A stretch of 64,000 nt of DNA from Olsenella sp. (GTDB taxonomy: Bacteria > Actinomycetota > Coriobacteriia > Coriobacteriales > Atopobiaceae). Location of the stretch: positions 124,001 through 188,000 of the forward strand of contig JALCMG010000004.1 of the NCBI GenBank assembly GCA_022648325.1, written 5' to 3'. Position numbers and translations under genes: made by a program. Below the pieces are notes generated by a model that had not been told where the DNA came from, searched no databases, and was given only the letters and a program-made list of their open reading frames with translations. Shown here piece after piece: positions 8,559 to 17,678 of the stretch (positions are counted from its first letter, which is position 1; every line of letters begins with the position of its first letter).

Positions 8559-9569
8559 CTAAAGCTCGATGGATGAATCCTTGATGGGGAACGGCTGGCT
8601 GTAGTGGCAGGCGCAGAAGTGACCGCCGCCAAGGTCGCGCAGCTCGGGATGCTCCTCGAAGCACTTCTCGGTGGCAAGCGGGCAGCGCGTGTGGAAGCGG
8701 CAGCCCGAGGGCGGGTCGATGGGCGAAGGCGGGTCACCGGCAAGGATGATGCGCTTGCGCGAGTGCTGGATGTCTGGGTCGGGTACGGGCACGGCCGAGA
8801 GGAGCGACTGCGAGTACGGATGGCAGGGCTTCTCGTACAGCCCCTTCCAGTCCGCGTACTCCATGAGGTTGCCCAGGTACATCACGGCAACGTGGTCGGA
8901 GACGTGCTGTACCACCGAGAGGTCGTGCGCGATGAAGAGGTACGCCGTCCCAAACTCCTGCTGGAGGTCGGCGAGGAGGTTAAGGACCTGTGCCTGGATG
9001 GAGACATCGAGTGCCGAGACAGGCTCGTCGCAGATGATGAGCTTGGGCTTGAGGGCAAAGGCTCGCGCGATGCCCACGCGCTGGCGCTGGCCACCCGAGA
9101 ACTCGTGCGGGTAGCGGTTGATGTGCTCGGGGTTCAGGCCCACCATGTCGAGGAGGGACGCCACGTACTTTGTGCGCTCGGTCTTGTCGGGCATCACGTT
9201 GTGTATGACGAGAGGCTCGGAGACAATCTCACCGATGGTCATGCGGGGATTGAGGCTCGCATAGGGGTCCTGGAAGATGTACTGCATGTCGCGCCGCATG
9301 GCCTTGAGCTCCTTGCGGCTCATCTTCATGACGTCCTTGCCGTCAAAGGTAATCTCACCGGCGGTGGGTTCGATGAGGCGCATGATGCAGCGGCCGGTGG
9401 TGGACTTGCCGCAGCCGGACTCACCCACAAGGCCGAGAGTCTGGCCGGGGTAGATCTCGAAGCTCACGTCACTCACAGCAGAGACCTTGCGCTTCTCGCG
9501 GGAGAAGACGCTGGAGTCAACCGGGAACTCCTTGGTGAGGTGCTCGACCTTGAGAAGGGGCTCGTTCAT
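8559..9569 (-). CDS. oppF: Oligopeptide ABC transporter ATPase OppF-type, system 2
   Basis: Cytosolic ATPase (336 aa) that drives peptide import with OppD. Visible motifs are Walker A GESGCGKST (~52-60), Q-loop YIFQDPYASLNPRM, signature FSGGQRQRVGIARAF, Walker B LIICDEPVSALDV and the H-loop AHDLSVV. The C-terminal oligo_HPY region has the cysteine pattern GCRFHTRCPLATEKC ... CACHY. The start ATG overlaps the oppD stop by one base (TGATG), which implies translational coupling. It is the last gene of system 2; a 334-nt gap follows before the oppB of system 1. Confidence 0.95.
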   Translation of the reverse strand: MNEPLLKVEHLTKEFPVDSSVFSREKRKVSAVSDVSFEIYPGQTLGLVGESGCGKSTTGRCIMRLIEPTAGEITFDGKDVMKMSRKELKAMRRDMQYIFQDPYASLNPRMTIGEIVSEPLVIHNVMPDKTERTKYVASLLDMVGLNPEHINRYPHEFSGGQRQRVGIARAFALKPKLIICDEPVSALDVSIQAQVLNLLADLQQEFGTAYLFIAHDLSVVQHVSDHVAVMYLGNLMEYADWKGLYEKPCHPYSQSLLSAVPVPDPDIQHSRKRIILAGDPPSPIDPPSGCRFHTRCPLATEKCFEEHPELRDLGGGHFCACHYSQPFPIKDSSIEL

Positions 9570-10681
9570 CAGGCCTCGCCTCCCTTCTCGGCCTGCGCGG
9601 GTGCCGCGACTGCACTCCTGCTCGTCTTGGGGGCGTTCTTGGCAACGAAGTCCTTGTCAAGAGCATAGTGGCAGCAGGAGTAGTGGTTGGGGCCAACCAT
9701 GATGCGGCCGGGACGCTCGGCACGGCACTTGTCCGTGGCGTACGGGCAGCGCGGGGAGAACGCACAGCCAGAGGGCAGCGTCACGAGCGAGGGCGGGTTG
9801 CCCTTGATGGGCGTGAGCGGGTGCTTCTCGGTCATGACTGGGTCGGGAATCGAGCGGATGAGGCCCCAGGTGTAGGGGTGCGTGGAGTTGTAGAAGATCT
9901 CCTCGGCCGTGCCAAACTCCACGGGGTGCCCGGCGTACATGACCATGATCTTGTCTGCCACGTCGGCGACAACGCCAAGGTCGTGGGTGATCATCACGAT
10001 GGCGTTGCCGTTCTTCTTCTGCATCTCGCGCATGAGCTCGATGATCTGCGCCTGGATGGTCACGTCGAGGGCCGTGGTGGGCTCGTCGGCGATGAGGATG
10101 TCGGGGTCGCAGGCAAGCGCCATGGCAATCATGACGCGCTGGCGCATGCCACCGGAGAACTGGTGCGGGTAGTCCTTGACGCGCTGCTCTGGGTTGGGGA
10201 TGCCCACCATGTCGAGAAGCTCGACCGCGCGCTTAAGCGCCTCCTCCTTGGAGTAGCCACGGTGGAGGCGCAGGCCCTCGCCCAGCTGCCGCCCAATGGT
10301 GTAGACCGGGTTCAGCGAGGTCATGGGGTCCTGGAAGATCATCGCGATGTCGTTACCGCGGATGTCTTGCATCTGCTCCTCGCTCATCTTGAGCAGTGAC
10401 TGTCCGCGGTAGCGCACGTCGCCGCCCTCGATGCGTCCCGGGGGCATGTCGATGAGGCCCATGATGGTGAGGTGCGTGACGGACTTGCCGGAGCCAGACT
10501 CACCCACCACGCCGAGCGTCTCGCCGCGGTCGAGGGTGTACGAAACGCCGTCGACGGCCTTGACCACTCCGTCCTGCGTATGGAAGTACATCTTGAGGTC
10601 GTCGACCTCAAGCAGGTGCTCACCCTCGGGCACGGGCTGGTCCTTGAGGTGCATCTGCACCCTAGCCTTCTTCTTGAACAT
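9569..10681 (-). CDS. oppD: Oligopeptide ABC transporter ATPase OppD-type, system 2
   Basis: Cytosolic ATPase (370 aa), partner of OppF. Motifs are Walker [10 protein letters not shown]-loop [17 protein letters not shown], signature [16 protein letters not shown], Walker [14 protein letters not shown] and H-loop ITHDLGVV. The C-terminal cysteine motif is [15 protein letters not shown]. An Ala-rich tail of about 20 residues follows, longer than in most OppD proteins. The start ATG 10681 is 3 nt after the oppC stop. It corresponds to the N-terminal half of the fused ATPase in system 1. Confidence 0.95.
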   Translation of the reverse strand: MFKKKARVQMHLKDQPVPEGEHLLEVDDLKMYFHTQDGVVKAVDGVSYTLDRGETLGVVGESGSGKSVTHLTIMGLIDMPPGRIEGGDVRYRGQSLLKMSEEQMQDIRGNDIAMIFQDPMTSLNPVYTIGRQLGEGLRLHRGYSKEEALKRAVELLDMVGIPNPEQRVKDYPHQFSGGMRQRVMIAMALACDPDILIADEPTTALDVTIQAQIIELMREMQKKNGNAIVMITHDLGVVADVADKIMVMYAGHPVEFGTAEEIFYNSTHPYTWGLIRSIPDPVMTEKHPLTPIKGNPPSLVTLPSGCAFSPRCPYATDKCRAERPGRIMVGPNHYSCCHYALDKDFVAKNAPKTSRSAVAAPAQAEKGGEA

Positions 10682-10684
10682 GGC

Positions 10685-11614
10685 TTATGCGTCCTTCATC
10701 TTGACGTCGAGGGCATCGCGCAGACCGTCGCCCAGGAGGGTGAAGGCGAGCACTGTGGTGAGAATCGCAAGGCCGGGCATGAGCATGAGCCACGGCTGCG
10801 TGGCGAGGTACTGCTGGCCGTCCTGAATCATGATGCCCCAGGAGGGGTTAGGCGGCGTGACGCCCATGCCGAGGTAGGACAGAGCTGCCTCGGTGAGGAT
10901 GGCGCCACCGATGTTCATCGTTGCATAGACCACGATGGATGCGACCGAGTTGGGGAAGATGTGGCGGGCGATGATGCGCGCGTCGGAGGCGCCCATCGCA
11001 CGCGCCGCGTCGACGTAGTCGTTCTCCTTGACCGAGAGGATCGCCGAGCGGAACACACGAGCGATTGACGGCCAACCGAGGATGCCGATGGCCACGAACA
11101 CGTTTTGGATGCCCTGTCCTATGACCGCAAGCAGCACGATCACGAAGAGCGTGTACGGGAATGCGAGGAAGATGTCTGCCAGTCTCATGATGATGGTGTC
11201 CCATATGCCTCCGTAGTAGGCAGCGAGGGCGCCCATGATAAGGCCGAGCACGGTAGAGATGGCGGTTGCCAGAACGCCAACGGCAAGCGAGATCCTCGAG
11301 CCATAGATGACGCGGCAGAGGACATCGCGACCAAGGGCGTCGGTGCCAAAGGGGTGCTCCGCCGAAGGAGGAAGCCTGGACATTGTCGCGCTCACGGTGG
11401 TGTCCGTGTCAGTCGGCGAGCCGAGCCACTGCGGCACCCAAAGGTCGGCCGTGACGGCAATCACGACGATGACCGAGATCCACACGATGGCGATGACCGC
11501 GAGCTTGTTCCTCTTCAAGCGATGCCACGCATCACTCCAGAGCGTACGTGAGGGCGCACTCTCCTGGGCGTTCTCGCCAGTGGGCTGGGATTGTCCCATT
11601 TCCGAATTCTCCAT
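10685..11614 (-). CDS. oppC: Oligopeptide ABC transporter permease OppC-type, system 2
   Basis: Inner-membrane permease subunit (309 aa). The N-terminal membrane helix is at ~40-65 (LKRNKLAVIAIVWISVIVVI). The BPD_transp_1 domain follows, with the EAA loop VKENDYVDAARAMGASDARI. I start at ATG 11614 because GAGGAGG lies 8 nt upstream; the longer frame to 11653 would overlap oppB. It is 13 nt after oppB and 3 nt before oppD. It forms the translocation pore with OppB. Confidence 0.93.
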   Translation of the reverse strand: MENSEMGQSQPTGENAQESAPSRTLWSDAWHRLKRNKLAVIAIVWISVIVVIAVTADLWVPQWLGSPTDTDTTVSATMSRLPPSAEHPFGTDALGRDVLCRVIYGSRISLAVGVLATAISTVLGLIMGALAAYYGGIWDTIIMRLADIFLAFPYTLFVIVLLAVIGQGIQNVFVAIGILGWPSIARVFRSAILSVKENDYVDAARAMGASDARIIARHIFPNSVASIVVYATMNIGGAILTEAALSYLGMGVTPPNPSWGIMIQDGQQYLATQPWLMLMPGLAILTTVLAFTLLGDGLRDALDVKMKDA

Positions 11615-11627
11615 GGCAGCCACCTCC

Positions 11628-12665
11628 TCACGCCTTGTCCTTGGGTGCGCCAAACCTGATTCGGGGGTCCAGGAAGGCGTAGCTTATGTCCACGACCAGG
11701 TTGATGACCATGACGACCACCACGATAACGGTGACGCCGCCCATCACGATGGGCCAGTCGCGCTGCGTAATTGCCTGGTAGATCTCATTGCCTACGCCAG
11801 GCCAGTTGAAGACCGTCTCGGTGAGGATGGCACCCGAGAGCATGGAGCCGAAGTCGATGCCGATGTAGGTGATGACGGGAATCAGGGCGTTCTTGAGTGC
11901 ATGGTGGAAAATCACGTACCTACGCGAGCAGCCCTTCGCGCGCGCCGTGCGGATGTAGTCCTGGTTCATGACCTCGAGGAGCTGCGAGCGCATGATGCGG
12001 GCGGCATACGCCGTGGAAACAGACGCGAGCGTGATAGCAGGGAGAACGTAGTAGACCCAGTCCTCAAACTCACCGTTGACTCCACCGGCACCAGAGATTG
12101 GCATGTACCACCCGCCACCAGTCCATTGCTTCATCCAGACACCAAAGAAGAGCTGGAGGAGCATGCCCAGCCAGAACGCCGGCATAGCGACCATAATCGA
12201 GGTGATGAGCGTCACGAAGATGTCCCAGAAGGAATATCTCTTGATGGCCGAGATCATTCCTGCACCTATGCCCACCACCGCCTCGAGGATGATTGCCACG
12301 ACGGCCAGTCGCACCGTATACGGGTACTTCTGGGCGAGGATGTCGCTCACCGCGAGAGAGCGCTTGTAGGAGGTCCCCAGGTCACCGTGCAGCAGGTTCC
12401 AGAGGTAGGTGCCGTACTGCTGAATCAGAGGCGTTGGAATGGCCTCGCCATTCTCGTCAAGCTTGGGGGTGCCATCGTCATTCGTGAGGATGAGTCCATG
12501 CTGCGCCTTGATGGCCATCTCGGTCTCAGGAGACATGGCCTTGTCTCCGGCGATGAGTTTGATGGGATCGCCGGGAACGACGTTTTGGAGCAGGAACATG
12601 ATGATGGTAACGCCCAGGAAGACGGGGATGAACTGCAGGACTCGCCTGACTATGTACTTGCCCAT
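11628..12665 (-). CDS. oppB: Oligopeptide ABC transporter permease OppB-type, system 2
   Basis: Inner-membrane permease subunit (345 aa). It begins with the typical OppB helix GKYIVRRVLQFIPVFLGVTI and has the EAA-type loop LLEVMNQDYIRTARAKGC. The large extracytoplasmic loop (~45-110) is typical. I start at ATG 12665 with GGGAG 5 nt upstream; an ATG at 12677 is an alternative. It is the second gene of system 2, 135 nt after oppA, and a GC-rich hairpin sits in that gap. Confidence 0.93.
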   Translation of the reverse strand: MGKYIVRRVLQFIPVFLGVTIIMFLLQNVVPGDPIKLIAGDKAMSPETEMAIKAQHGLILTNDDGTPKLDENGEAIPTPLIQQYGTYLWNLLHGDLGTSYKRSLAVSDILAQKYPYTVRLAVVAIILEAVVGIGAGMISAIKRYSFWDIFVTLITSIMVAMPAFWLGMLLQLFFGVWMKQWTGGGWYMPISGAGGVNGEFEDWVYYVLPAITLASVSTAYAARIMRSQLLEVMNQDYIRTARAKGCSRRYVIFHHALKNALIPVITYIGIDFGSMLSGAILTETVFNWPGVGNEIYQAITQRDWPIVMGGVTVIVVVVMVINLVVDISYAFLDPRIRFGAPKDKA

Positions 12666-12723
12666 GAAAGCTCCCATTGTCTGCCTGACAGAAACAAGAT
12701 GACCGCGCACACCGTCCCCTACC

Positions 12724-12758
12724 GACGGACGGGACGCCCTTGTGGACGTCCCGTCCGG
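12724..12758 (-). terminator. Intercistronic hairpin between oppA and oppB (system 2)
   Basis: GGACGGGACG/CGTCCCGTCC forms a 10-bp stem around a ~10-nt loop, with no T-run. It could stabilise the oppA message or cause partial termination. That would raise the binding protein over the permeases, as is common in such operons (inference). Confidence 0.45.
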
Positions 12759-12800
12759 CAAGCACTGTAGAGGTTGCGGGTGCGAATGAACTCGAAACCG

Positions 12801-14489
12801 CTACGCCTTCTTCTTCTCGGCGGCCTCGACGTGGTTACGACGGCCGGCGTCGAAGTAGTAGCTCAGCATGCTATCCGAGGCGACGGTGAGGTGCGAGTAG
12901 TACATGATGGGAGCGCAGGGGCAGGCCTCGCCAATCTCCGCGTCGACCTCCTTCATGGCCTCAATGCGCTTGTCGTCGTCAACCGTGGAACGCGCGGCGT
13001 CGAGCTTGGCGTCAACGTCGGCATCGGAGAAGCCGGACATGTTGTCGCCGGAGCCGGAGCGGAACAGCGAATACAGGAAGTTGTCCGCAATCGGGTAGTC
13101 GGCGGTCCAGCCAAGGCGACCAGACTGGAAGTTGCCGCTACGGTAGTCCTGGAGAATCGTGGACCACTCGCGGGTGTCGGACGTGGCGTCGATGCCCACG
13201 GCCTGGAGGTCGGCCTGGACCATCTCCATGATCTGCTTGTGGCCGCCCTCGGGGTTGTAGGAGAGCTGGAGGGAGATGCCACGGCTGCCAGAGGCGTCGG
13301 CAGGATAGTTCTTGTCGAGGAGCTGGGCGGCGGCATCCTTGTCGTAGTGGGCATACGGCCATGCGTTCTCGACGTAGCCATCAAGGGCAGGCGGGAGGAT
13401 GTCGGAAGCAGGCTGACGAATGCCGTTGAAGAGCGTGTCAACGATGGCCTGACGGTTAATGGCAAGGGAGATGGCCTTGCGGACGTCAGCGTCCTTGAGG
13501 ACGGGGTCGTTCACGTTGAAGAGCAGGTAGTAGGTGGCGAGTTCGGCACCGGTCATGACCTGCTTCTGGGGGGTCGCAGTGTAGCCGTCGTCGGACTGGC
13601 CGTACTGGCTGATGGCATCCGCGATCTGCGCAGAGGGAACCACAGAGATGTCGTAGTTGCCAGCCTGGAACTCACGGTAGGCGGTCTCGACGTCCTTCTG
13701 GATGTTGTACTGGATGGCGGCAGGCTTCGCCTTGTCGTCGCCGTTGTAGTCCTCGAAGCGCTTGAGGTTGATGTACTGGCCATCAGCCCAGCTGCCGTCC
13801 ATCTGGAAGGGGCCGTTGCCGATAGGCGCGGTGTAGAAGGAGTCGGGATCATCGATTGCCGCCTGCGGGGCCGGTGCAAGCGCGGGGTGTGCGGCAACGT
13901 AGGGGAAGTCGGCGTAGGACGAGGTCAGGTTGACCACGAAGGTGTAGTCATCAGGGCACTCGAGGCCAGAGAAGTCATCGGTGGTGCCAGCGAGGACCTC
14001 GTCGTGTCCCTTCACGAGACCCAGGTGATAATCAAGGACGCCGGCAGACTTGACGCCGTACGTGGGGCTCACGACGCGGGTCCAGCCGCGCTTGAAGTCC
14101 TTGGAGGTCACAGGGTCACCATTGTGGAACTTAGCCCCCTCACGCAGGTGGAAGGTGAACTTGGTGGCGTCGTCATTGGCCTCCCACGAATCAGCCGCGT
14201 TGGGGACCAGCCTGGCGGTCTTGAAGTCATAGTCGGTGAGCGAGTCAAAGAGCATGTAGCCGACCTGGGTGCCCTGGTCCTCGTTCAGGTTGTAGTGATC
14301 GATGCAGTCCGGGTTGCTGATGTAGTACTTGATGGTGGCGTTCTCGTCATACGAAGCAGAGCTGTTACCAGAGGTGCCAGAGGCGCTGGAATCGTCGCTC
14401 TTCTTGCCGCAGCCCGCAAGAGCAGCGAGAGCGCTGGCGGCGAGGCCGCCCTTCACGAAGCCGCGCCTTGTCACACTAGACTGTGCCAT
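12801..14489 (-). CDS. oppA: Peptide ABC transporter substrate-binding lipoprotein, system 2
   Basis: Solute-binding protein of family 5 (562 aa), lipid-anchored outside the membrane. The start ATG 14489 has AAGGAGG 7 nt upstream. The signal sequence begins AQSSVTRRGFVKGG, followed by a hydrophobic stretch ending ALAGC at the lipidated Cys (~residue 27). A Ser/Asp-rich linker follows. Family segments are FHLREGAKFHNGDPVTSKDF and IGNGPFQMDGSW. It is the first gene of operon oppA-B-C-D-F. It differs clearly in sequence from the system 1 protein, so the two importers probably take different peptides. Confidence 0.93.
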   Translation of the reverse strand: MAQSSVTRRGFVKGGLAASALAALAGCGKKSDDSSASGTSGNSSASYDENATIKYYISNPDCIDHYNLNEDQGTQVGYMLFDSLTDYDFKTARLVPNAADSWEANDDATKFTFHLREGAKFHNGDPVTSKDFKRGWTRVVSPTYGVKSAGVLDYHLGLVKGHDEVLAGTTDDFSGLECPDDYTFVVNLTSSYADFPYVAAHPALAPAPQAAIDDPDSFYTAPIGNGPFQMDGSWADGQYINLKRFEDYNGDDKAKPAAIQYNIQKDVETAYREFQAGNYDISVVPSAQIADAISQYGQSDDGYTATPQKQVMTGAELATYYLLFNVNDPVLKDADVRKAISLAINRQAIVDTLFNGIRQPASDILPPALDGYVENAWPYAHYDKDAAAQLLDKNYPADASGSRGISLQLSYNPEGGHKQIMEMVQADLQAVGIDATSDTREWSTILQDYRSGNFQSGRLGWTADYPIADNFLYSLFRSGSGDNMSGFSDADVDAKLDAARSTVDDDKRIEAMKEVDAEIGEACPCAPIMYYSHLTVASDSMLSYYFDAGRRNHVEAAEKKKA

Positions 14490-14715
14490 ACGTCTTCCTC
14501 CTTGTTCCCCGGCGGTCGCTATACCGTGCAGCCACCGCCCCCTTGAGGCGAAGTCCCATCCCTCGCCTCGACCTACCAAACTGTAAGCTTTGGCCGGAAT
14601 ATACGTTAGAAAACTCCGGGAGCTTGTAAGCTGTTGTAACCGTAGAGCGACGTTTAGAAACAGAGTGAAACAATGGGTAATATAACCTTGTGATTTATAA
14701 GTGCCCTCCATTCGC
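14490..14715. other. Upstream region of oppA (system 2), no gene
   Basis: AT-richer 226-nt stretch between the secG terminator and oppA. Several TTACAA-like and TATATT-like boxes occur on the minus strand, but none has good spacing. The promoter must lie here. I see no conserved riboswitch. Confidence 0.5.
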
Positions 14716-14759
14716 AAAAAAGAGGCCAACAGAGCGTTCAAACGCCCCACTGGTCTCTT
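14716..14759 (-). terminator. Intrinsic terminator of secG
   Basis: On the minus strand, GAGACCAGTGGGGCGTT pairs with ACGCTCTGTTGGCCTC (some mismatches) and is followed by TTTTTTG. It begins about 24 nt after the secG stop. Confidence 0.85.
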
Positions 14760-14782
14760 CACGCGGAGTCTTTACTCTTGAA

Positions 14783-15046
14783 CTAGCCCACCGAAAGCCC
14801 CAGTGTGGCCGTAGGGAAGGTGATTGCCATGATAATCGTGCATACGATGAAAATCGTGGTGGTAATCACAGTAAGACGGTCAAGGTTCTTCTCCCAGACG
14901 CCGGAGCCCGCCGACGCGTTGTAGAGCGAGGAGGCAATCATGTCGGAGACGCCCGTGCCCTTGCCGGAGTGCATGAGTACCAGCACAACCGTGAGGATGC
15001 CCGACAGGAAGAGCAGGACGAGGAGGATGACGTTAAGGACGTTCAT
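14783..15046 (-). CDS. secG: Preprotein translocase subunit SecG
   Basis: Small membrane subunit (87 aa) of the SecYEG protein-export channel. It has two transmembrane helices (LNVILLVLLFLSGILTVVLV and TVITTTIFIVCTIIMAI). The conserved cytosolic loop between them has the SecG pattern LMHSGKGTGVSDMIAS, followed by the G-rich GSGVWEKNLDRLT. Length and topology fit the family. It follows tpiA on the same strand after a 646-nt gap with a terminator, so it probably has its own promoter. secG next to the glycolysis genes is a common Gram-positive arrangement. Confidence 0.95.
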   Translation of the reverse strand: MNVLNVILLVLLFLSGILTVVLVLMHSGKGTGVSDMIASSLYNASAGSGVWEKNLDRLTVITTTIFIVCTIIMAITFPTATLGLSVG

Positions 15047-15230
15047 CTGGTAGTGGCTCCTTTAGAGACAATCGGTCAGAAAGCAAACAGCATGTAGGAT
15101 AGCATAGGAATGCGGGTTGGATGCCCGACCACGTCTGTTTACATAGGCACTGCGAATCGTGTCCCCCGTTCGGTTATCCGTCCCCTCCCACCAAGGTTTC
15201 CACCCAAACCACAGGCTTGGAAAACAAGAT

Positions 15231-15362
15231 GACGGTTGGTGGCAGTTTTCGGTAAAGGATTTATGTGCTGTCCTCATAGTAGTAAATCGCTGACCTGCTG
15301 ATTATCAAGATTTGAGTCACTTAGTACTCCGGCAAGATTCAAATTTCTGCCACGAACCGTAA
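15231..15362 (-). repeat. ~130-bp element with terminal inverted repeats, copy 1
   Basis: One end is ACGGTTGGTGGCAGTTT (15232-15248). The other end is TGCCACGAACCGT (15348-15360), an imperfect inverted copy. The interior (15277-15310) contains CGCTGACCTGCTGATT. Read on the minus strand, it aligns with copy 2 in both ends and in the interior AGGTCAG motif. Confidence 0.6.
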
Positions 15363-15451
15363 AACCATGCCATCCTGATTGCGGTATCCGAAGTTAGGCG
15401 CCTCCCCTACTACGTTTGAACGTCGAAGTGACCCTCCGGTTGGCAAAGATT

Positions 15452-15582
15452 TACGGTTGGTGGCAGTTTATTGCGGCGCCTTCAGGTAGCAGGCAACCCA
15501 TACGTTGACGAATCGCAGGTCAGAGATTGTTACCACATCAACCACATATCAATTATGTATCTAAAACTGCAGCGAACCGTCA
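15452..15582 (+). repeat. ~130-bp element with terminal inverted repeats, copy 2
   Basis: The left end is ACGGTTGGTGGCAGTTT (15453-15469), identical to the end of copy 1. The right end is AAAACTGCAGCGAACCGTC (15563-15581). The interior AATCGCAGGTCAGAGATT (15510-15527) matches the middle of copy 1 in inverted orientation. The sequence between copies and around them (15047-15620) shows no gene. Confidence 0.6.
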
Positions 15583-15620
15583 TTCTGTGATGGGCTTGCC
15601 ACCCTGCCCTCATAAAGGAA

Positions 15621-15650
15621 CGGCCCCGCACCCTAGAGAGTGCGGGGCCG
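15621..15650 (-). terminator. Terminator of tpiA
   Basis: CGGCCCCGCA/TGCGGGGCCG is a perfect 10-bp stem with loop CTCTCTAGGG, followed on the minus strand by TTCCTTTAT. Confidence 0.85.
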
Positions 15651-15692
15651 CAAGATGCGTATTTCCTATTTCCCACAAGCAGGAGGGGAACC

Positions 15693-16460
15693 CTACGCCA
15701 TGGCGCTCCTCACCATGGCAGCAAAGCTGTCTGCCTTGAGTGAGGCGCCGCCGACGAGCGCGCCGTCGACGTCCTCCTTCTCGAGGAAGCCGCCCACGTT
15801 CTCCGGCTTGGCGGAGCCGCCGTAGAGGATACGGATGCCGTCAGCCATCTCCTGGCCAAAGATCTCGGCGAGGGTCTTGCGGATGGCACCGCAGACCTCC
15901 TCGGCATCGTCGGCCGTGGCGGTCTTGCCGGTGCCGATGGCCCAGATGGGCTCGTAGGCAACGACGTACTTGGAGGGGTCATCAATCGTGAGGCCCTCGG
16001 TGTCCTTCTTGATCTGGTCGACCACGAACCCCACGTGCTTGCCAGCCTCGCGGACCTCGAGGGACTCTCCGCAGCAGGAGATGGGCACGATGCCGTGGGC
16101 CATCAGGGCCTTGGCCTTCTTGTTGATGTCCTCGTCGGTCTCGCCAAAGTAGCCGCGACGCTCGGAGTGGCCAATGATGCAGTAGGTTGCACCAACGGCG
16201 GTGATCATGTCGGGAGCGGTCTCACCCGTATAGGCGCCCTTCTCCTCCCAGTAGACGTTCTGGACGCCCACGGCGATGGGGGCGTTGGCCTGCTGGATGA
16301 CCTCGGCGACGCCCTTGACGTCGATGGCGGGCGGGCAGACAACGACGTCCACCGAGCCGGTGCCGTCCTTGAGCTCGTCGACCAGACCCTGCGCGAGAAC
16401 AACGCCCTCGTCGTAGGTCTTGTTCATCTTCCAGTTGCCAGCGATCATCCTGTTACGCAT
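15693..16460 (-). CDS. tpiA: Triosephosphate isomerase
   Basis: Glycolytic enzyme (255 aa, usual length) interconverting dihydroxyacetone phosphate and glyceraldehyde 3-phosphate in the cytosol. Visible are the N-terminal AGNWKMNK (catalytic Asn/Lys), the catalytic His in CIIGHSERR, the catalytic Glu in VVAYEPIWAIGTGKTA (start of loop 6), and the phosphate-binding ILYGGSAKPEN. The start ATG 16460 has GGAGG 9 nt upstream and overlaps the pgk stop by 8 nt, so the two genes are coupled. A strong terminator follows. Confidence 0.98.
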   Translation of the reverse strand: MRNRMIAGNWKMNKTYDEGVVLAQGLVDELKDGTGSVDVVVCPPAIDVKGVAEVIQQANAPIAVGVQNVYWEEKGAYTGETAPDMITAVGATYCIIGHSERRGYFGETDEDINKKAKALMAHGIVPISCCGESLEVREAGKHVGFVVDQIKKDTEGLTIDDPSKYVVAYEPIWAIGTGKTATADDAEEVCGAIRKTLAEIFGQEMADGIRILYGGSAKPENVGGFLEKEDVDGALVGGASLKADSFAAMVRSAMA

Positions 16461-17652
16461 CGAGAAGCGCCTCCACTCCAGGAAGAGCCTTACCCTCGAC
16501 GAGCTCCATCGAAGCGCCACCGCCCGTGGAGATCCAGCTCATCTTGGGAGCCAGGCCAAACTTGTTGATTGCTGCCACGGAGTCGCCTCCGCCGATGATG
16601 GAGGTGCCGCCGCCGGCCTTGACCTCACCAACGGCCTCGGCAACAGCCTTGGTGCCGTCGGCGAACTCGTCCTTCTCGAATACGCCCATGGGGCCGTTCC
16701 AGAAGACGGTCTTGGCACCCTTGATGGCCTCGGCATAGAGCTCGCGAGTCTTGGGGCCAATGTCCATGCCCATGCGGTCGTCAGGAATCTTGTCGGAGTC
16801 GACAACGTCCTTGACGGTGGGGTTATCGAAGCTATCGGTAATCACGTTGTCAACCGGCAGGAGCAGCTTGACGCCCTTGTCCTCGGCCTTCTTGAGGAGC
16901 TTCTTGGCCTCGTCCACGTAGTCGGGCTCCTGCAGGGAGGTGCCCACGGTATAGCCCTGCGCCAGGAAGAAGGTGTAGGCCATGCCGCCACCCACGATGA
17001 GCGTGTCGGCAGAGTCGATCAGACGATCGAGCACGGTGATCTTGGAGGAAACCTTGGAGCCGCCGACGATTGCCACGAACGGACGCTCGGGCTCGGCGAA
17101 GATCGACGTGAGGGTATCGACCTCCTTCTCGAGCAGGAAGCCAGCAACGGCGGGGATGTAGGCGGCGGGGCCAACGACCGAACCCTGGGCACGGTGAGCG
17201 GTGCCAAAGGCGTCGAGGACAAAGATGTCACCATAGGAGGCGAGCTTCTTGGCGATCTCGGGGTCGTTCTTCTTCTCGCGCTTGTCGAAGCGGACGTTCT
17301 CGAGAACGAGGATGTCGCCAGGCTTGACGGCGGCAACGGCAGCAGCGGCCTTCTCGCCGTAGGTGTCGTCCACGAACTTCACGTCGTAGCCGGTGAGTTC
17401 AGCGAGCTTCTCGGCAGCAGGCTTGAGCGAAAGCTCGGGCTCGGGGCCGTCGCCCTTGGGGCGACCAAGGTGGCTCATGAGCACGATGCCGGCACCATGC
17501 TCCTTGAGGTACTTGATGGTGGGGATGGCCGCCTTGATGCGCGTGTCATCGGTGACGACGCCGTCCTTCAGGGGCACGTTGAAATCAACGCGCTCGAGGA
17601 CGCGCTTGCCCTCGACGTCGATGTCGCGAACGGTCTTCTTGGTGAAAGCCAT
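16453..17652 (-). CDS. pgk: Phosphoglycerate kinase
   Basis: Cytosolic glycolytic kinase (399 aa) transferring phosphate from 1,3-bisphosphoglycerate to ADP. Seen are RVDFNVPLKDG (N-domain substrate residues), LMSHLGRPKGDG, GAAHRAQGS-like AFGTAHRAQGSVVGPA, GGSKVSSKI, NGPMGVFEKDEFA and the nucleotide-binding SIIGGGDSVAAINK. The start ATG 17652 has AAAAAGGAG upstream. It lies 98 nt downstream of gap. An intrinsic-terminator-like hairpin stands only 26 nt before its start, so part of the gap transcripts probably end before pgk. Confidence 0.98.
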   Translation of the reverse strand: MAFTKKTVRDIDVEGKRVLERVDFNVPLKDGVVTDDTRIKAAIPTIKYLKEHGAGIVLMSHLGRPKGDGPEPELSLKPAAEKLAELTGYDVKFVDDTYGEKAAAAVAAVKPGDILVLENVRFDKREKKNDPEIAKKLASYGDIFVLDAFGTAHRAQGSVVGPAAYIPAVAGFLLEKEVDTLTSIFAEPERPFVAIVGGSKVSSKITVLDRLIDSADTLIVGGGMAYTFFLAQGYTVGTSLQEPDYVDEAKKLLKKAEDKGVKLLLPVDNVITDSFDNPTVKDVVDSDKIPDDRMGMDIGPKTRELYAEAIKGAKTVFWNGPMGVFEKDEFADGTKAVAEAVGEVKAGGGTSIIGGGDSVAAINKFGLAPKMSWISTGGGASMELVEGKALPGVEALLDA

Positions 17653-17678
17653 GTTCACTCCTTTTTGTCGATACGTGC

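Noticed and set aside
12774..14546. 590-codon plus-strand frame
   Set aside because: Exactly antisense to oppA of system 2, with low-complexity Val/Gly/Leu content and no motif.
15062..15277. 71-codon minus-strand frame between secG and tpiA
   Set aside because: No ribosome site or domain; it overlaps one of the inverted-repeat elements.
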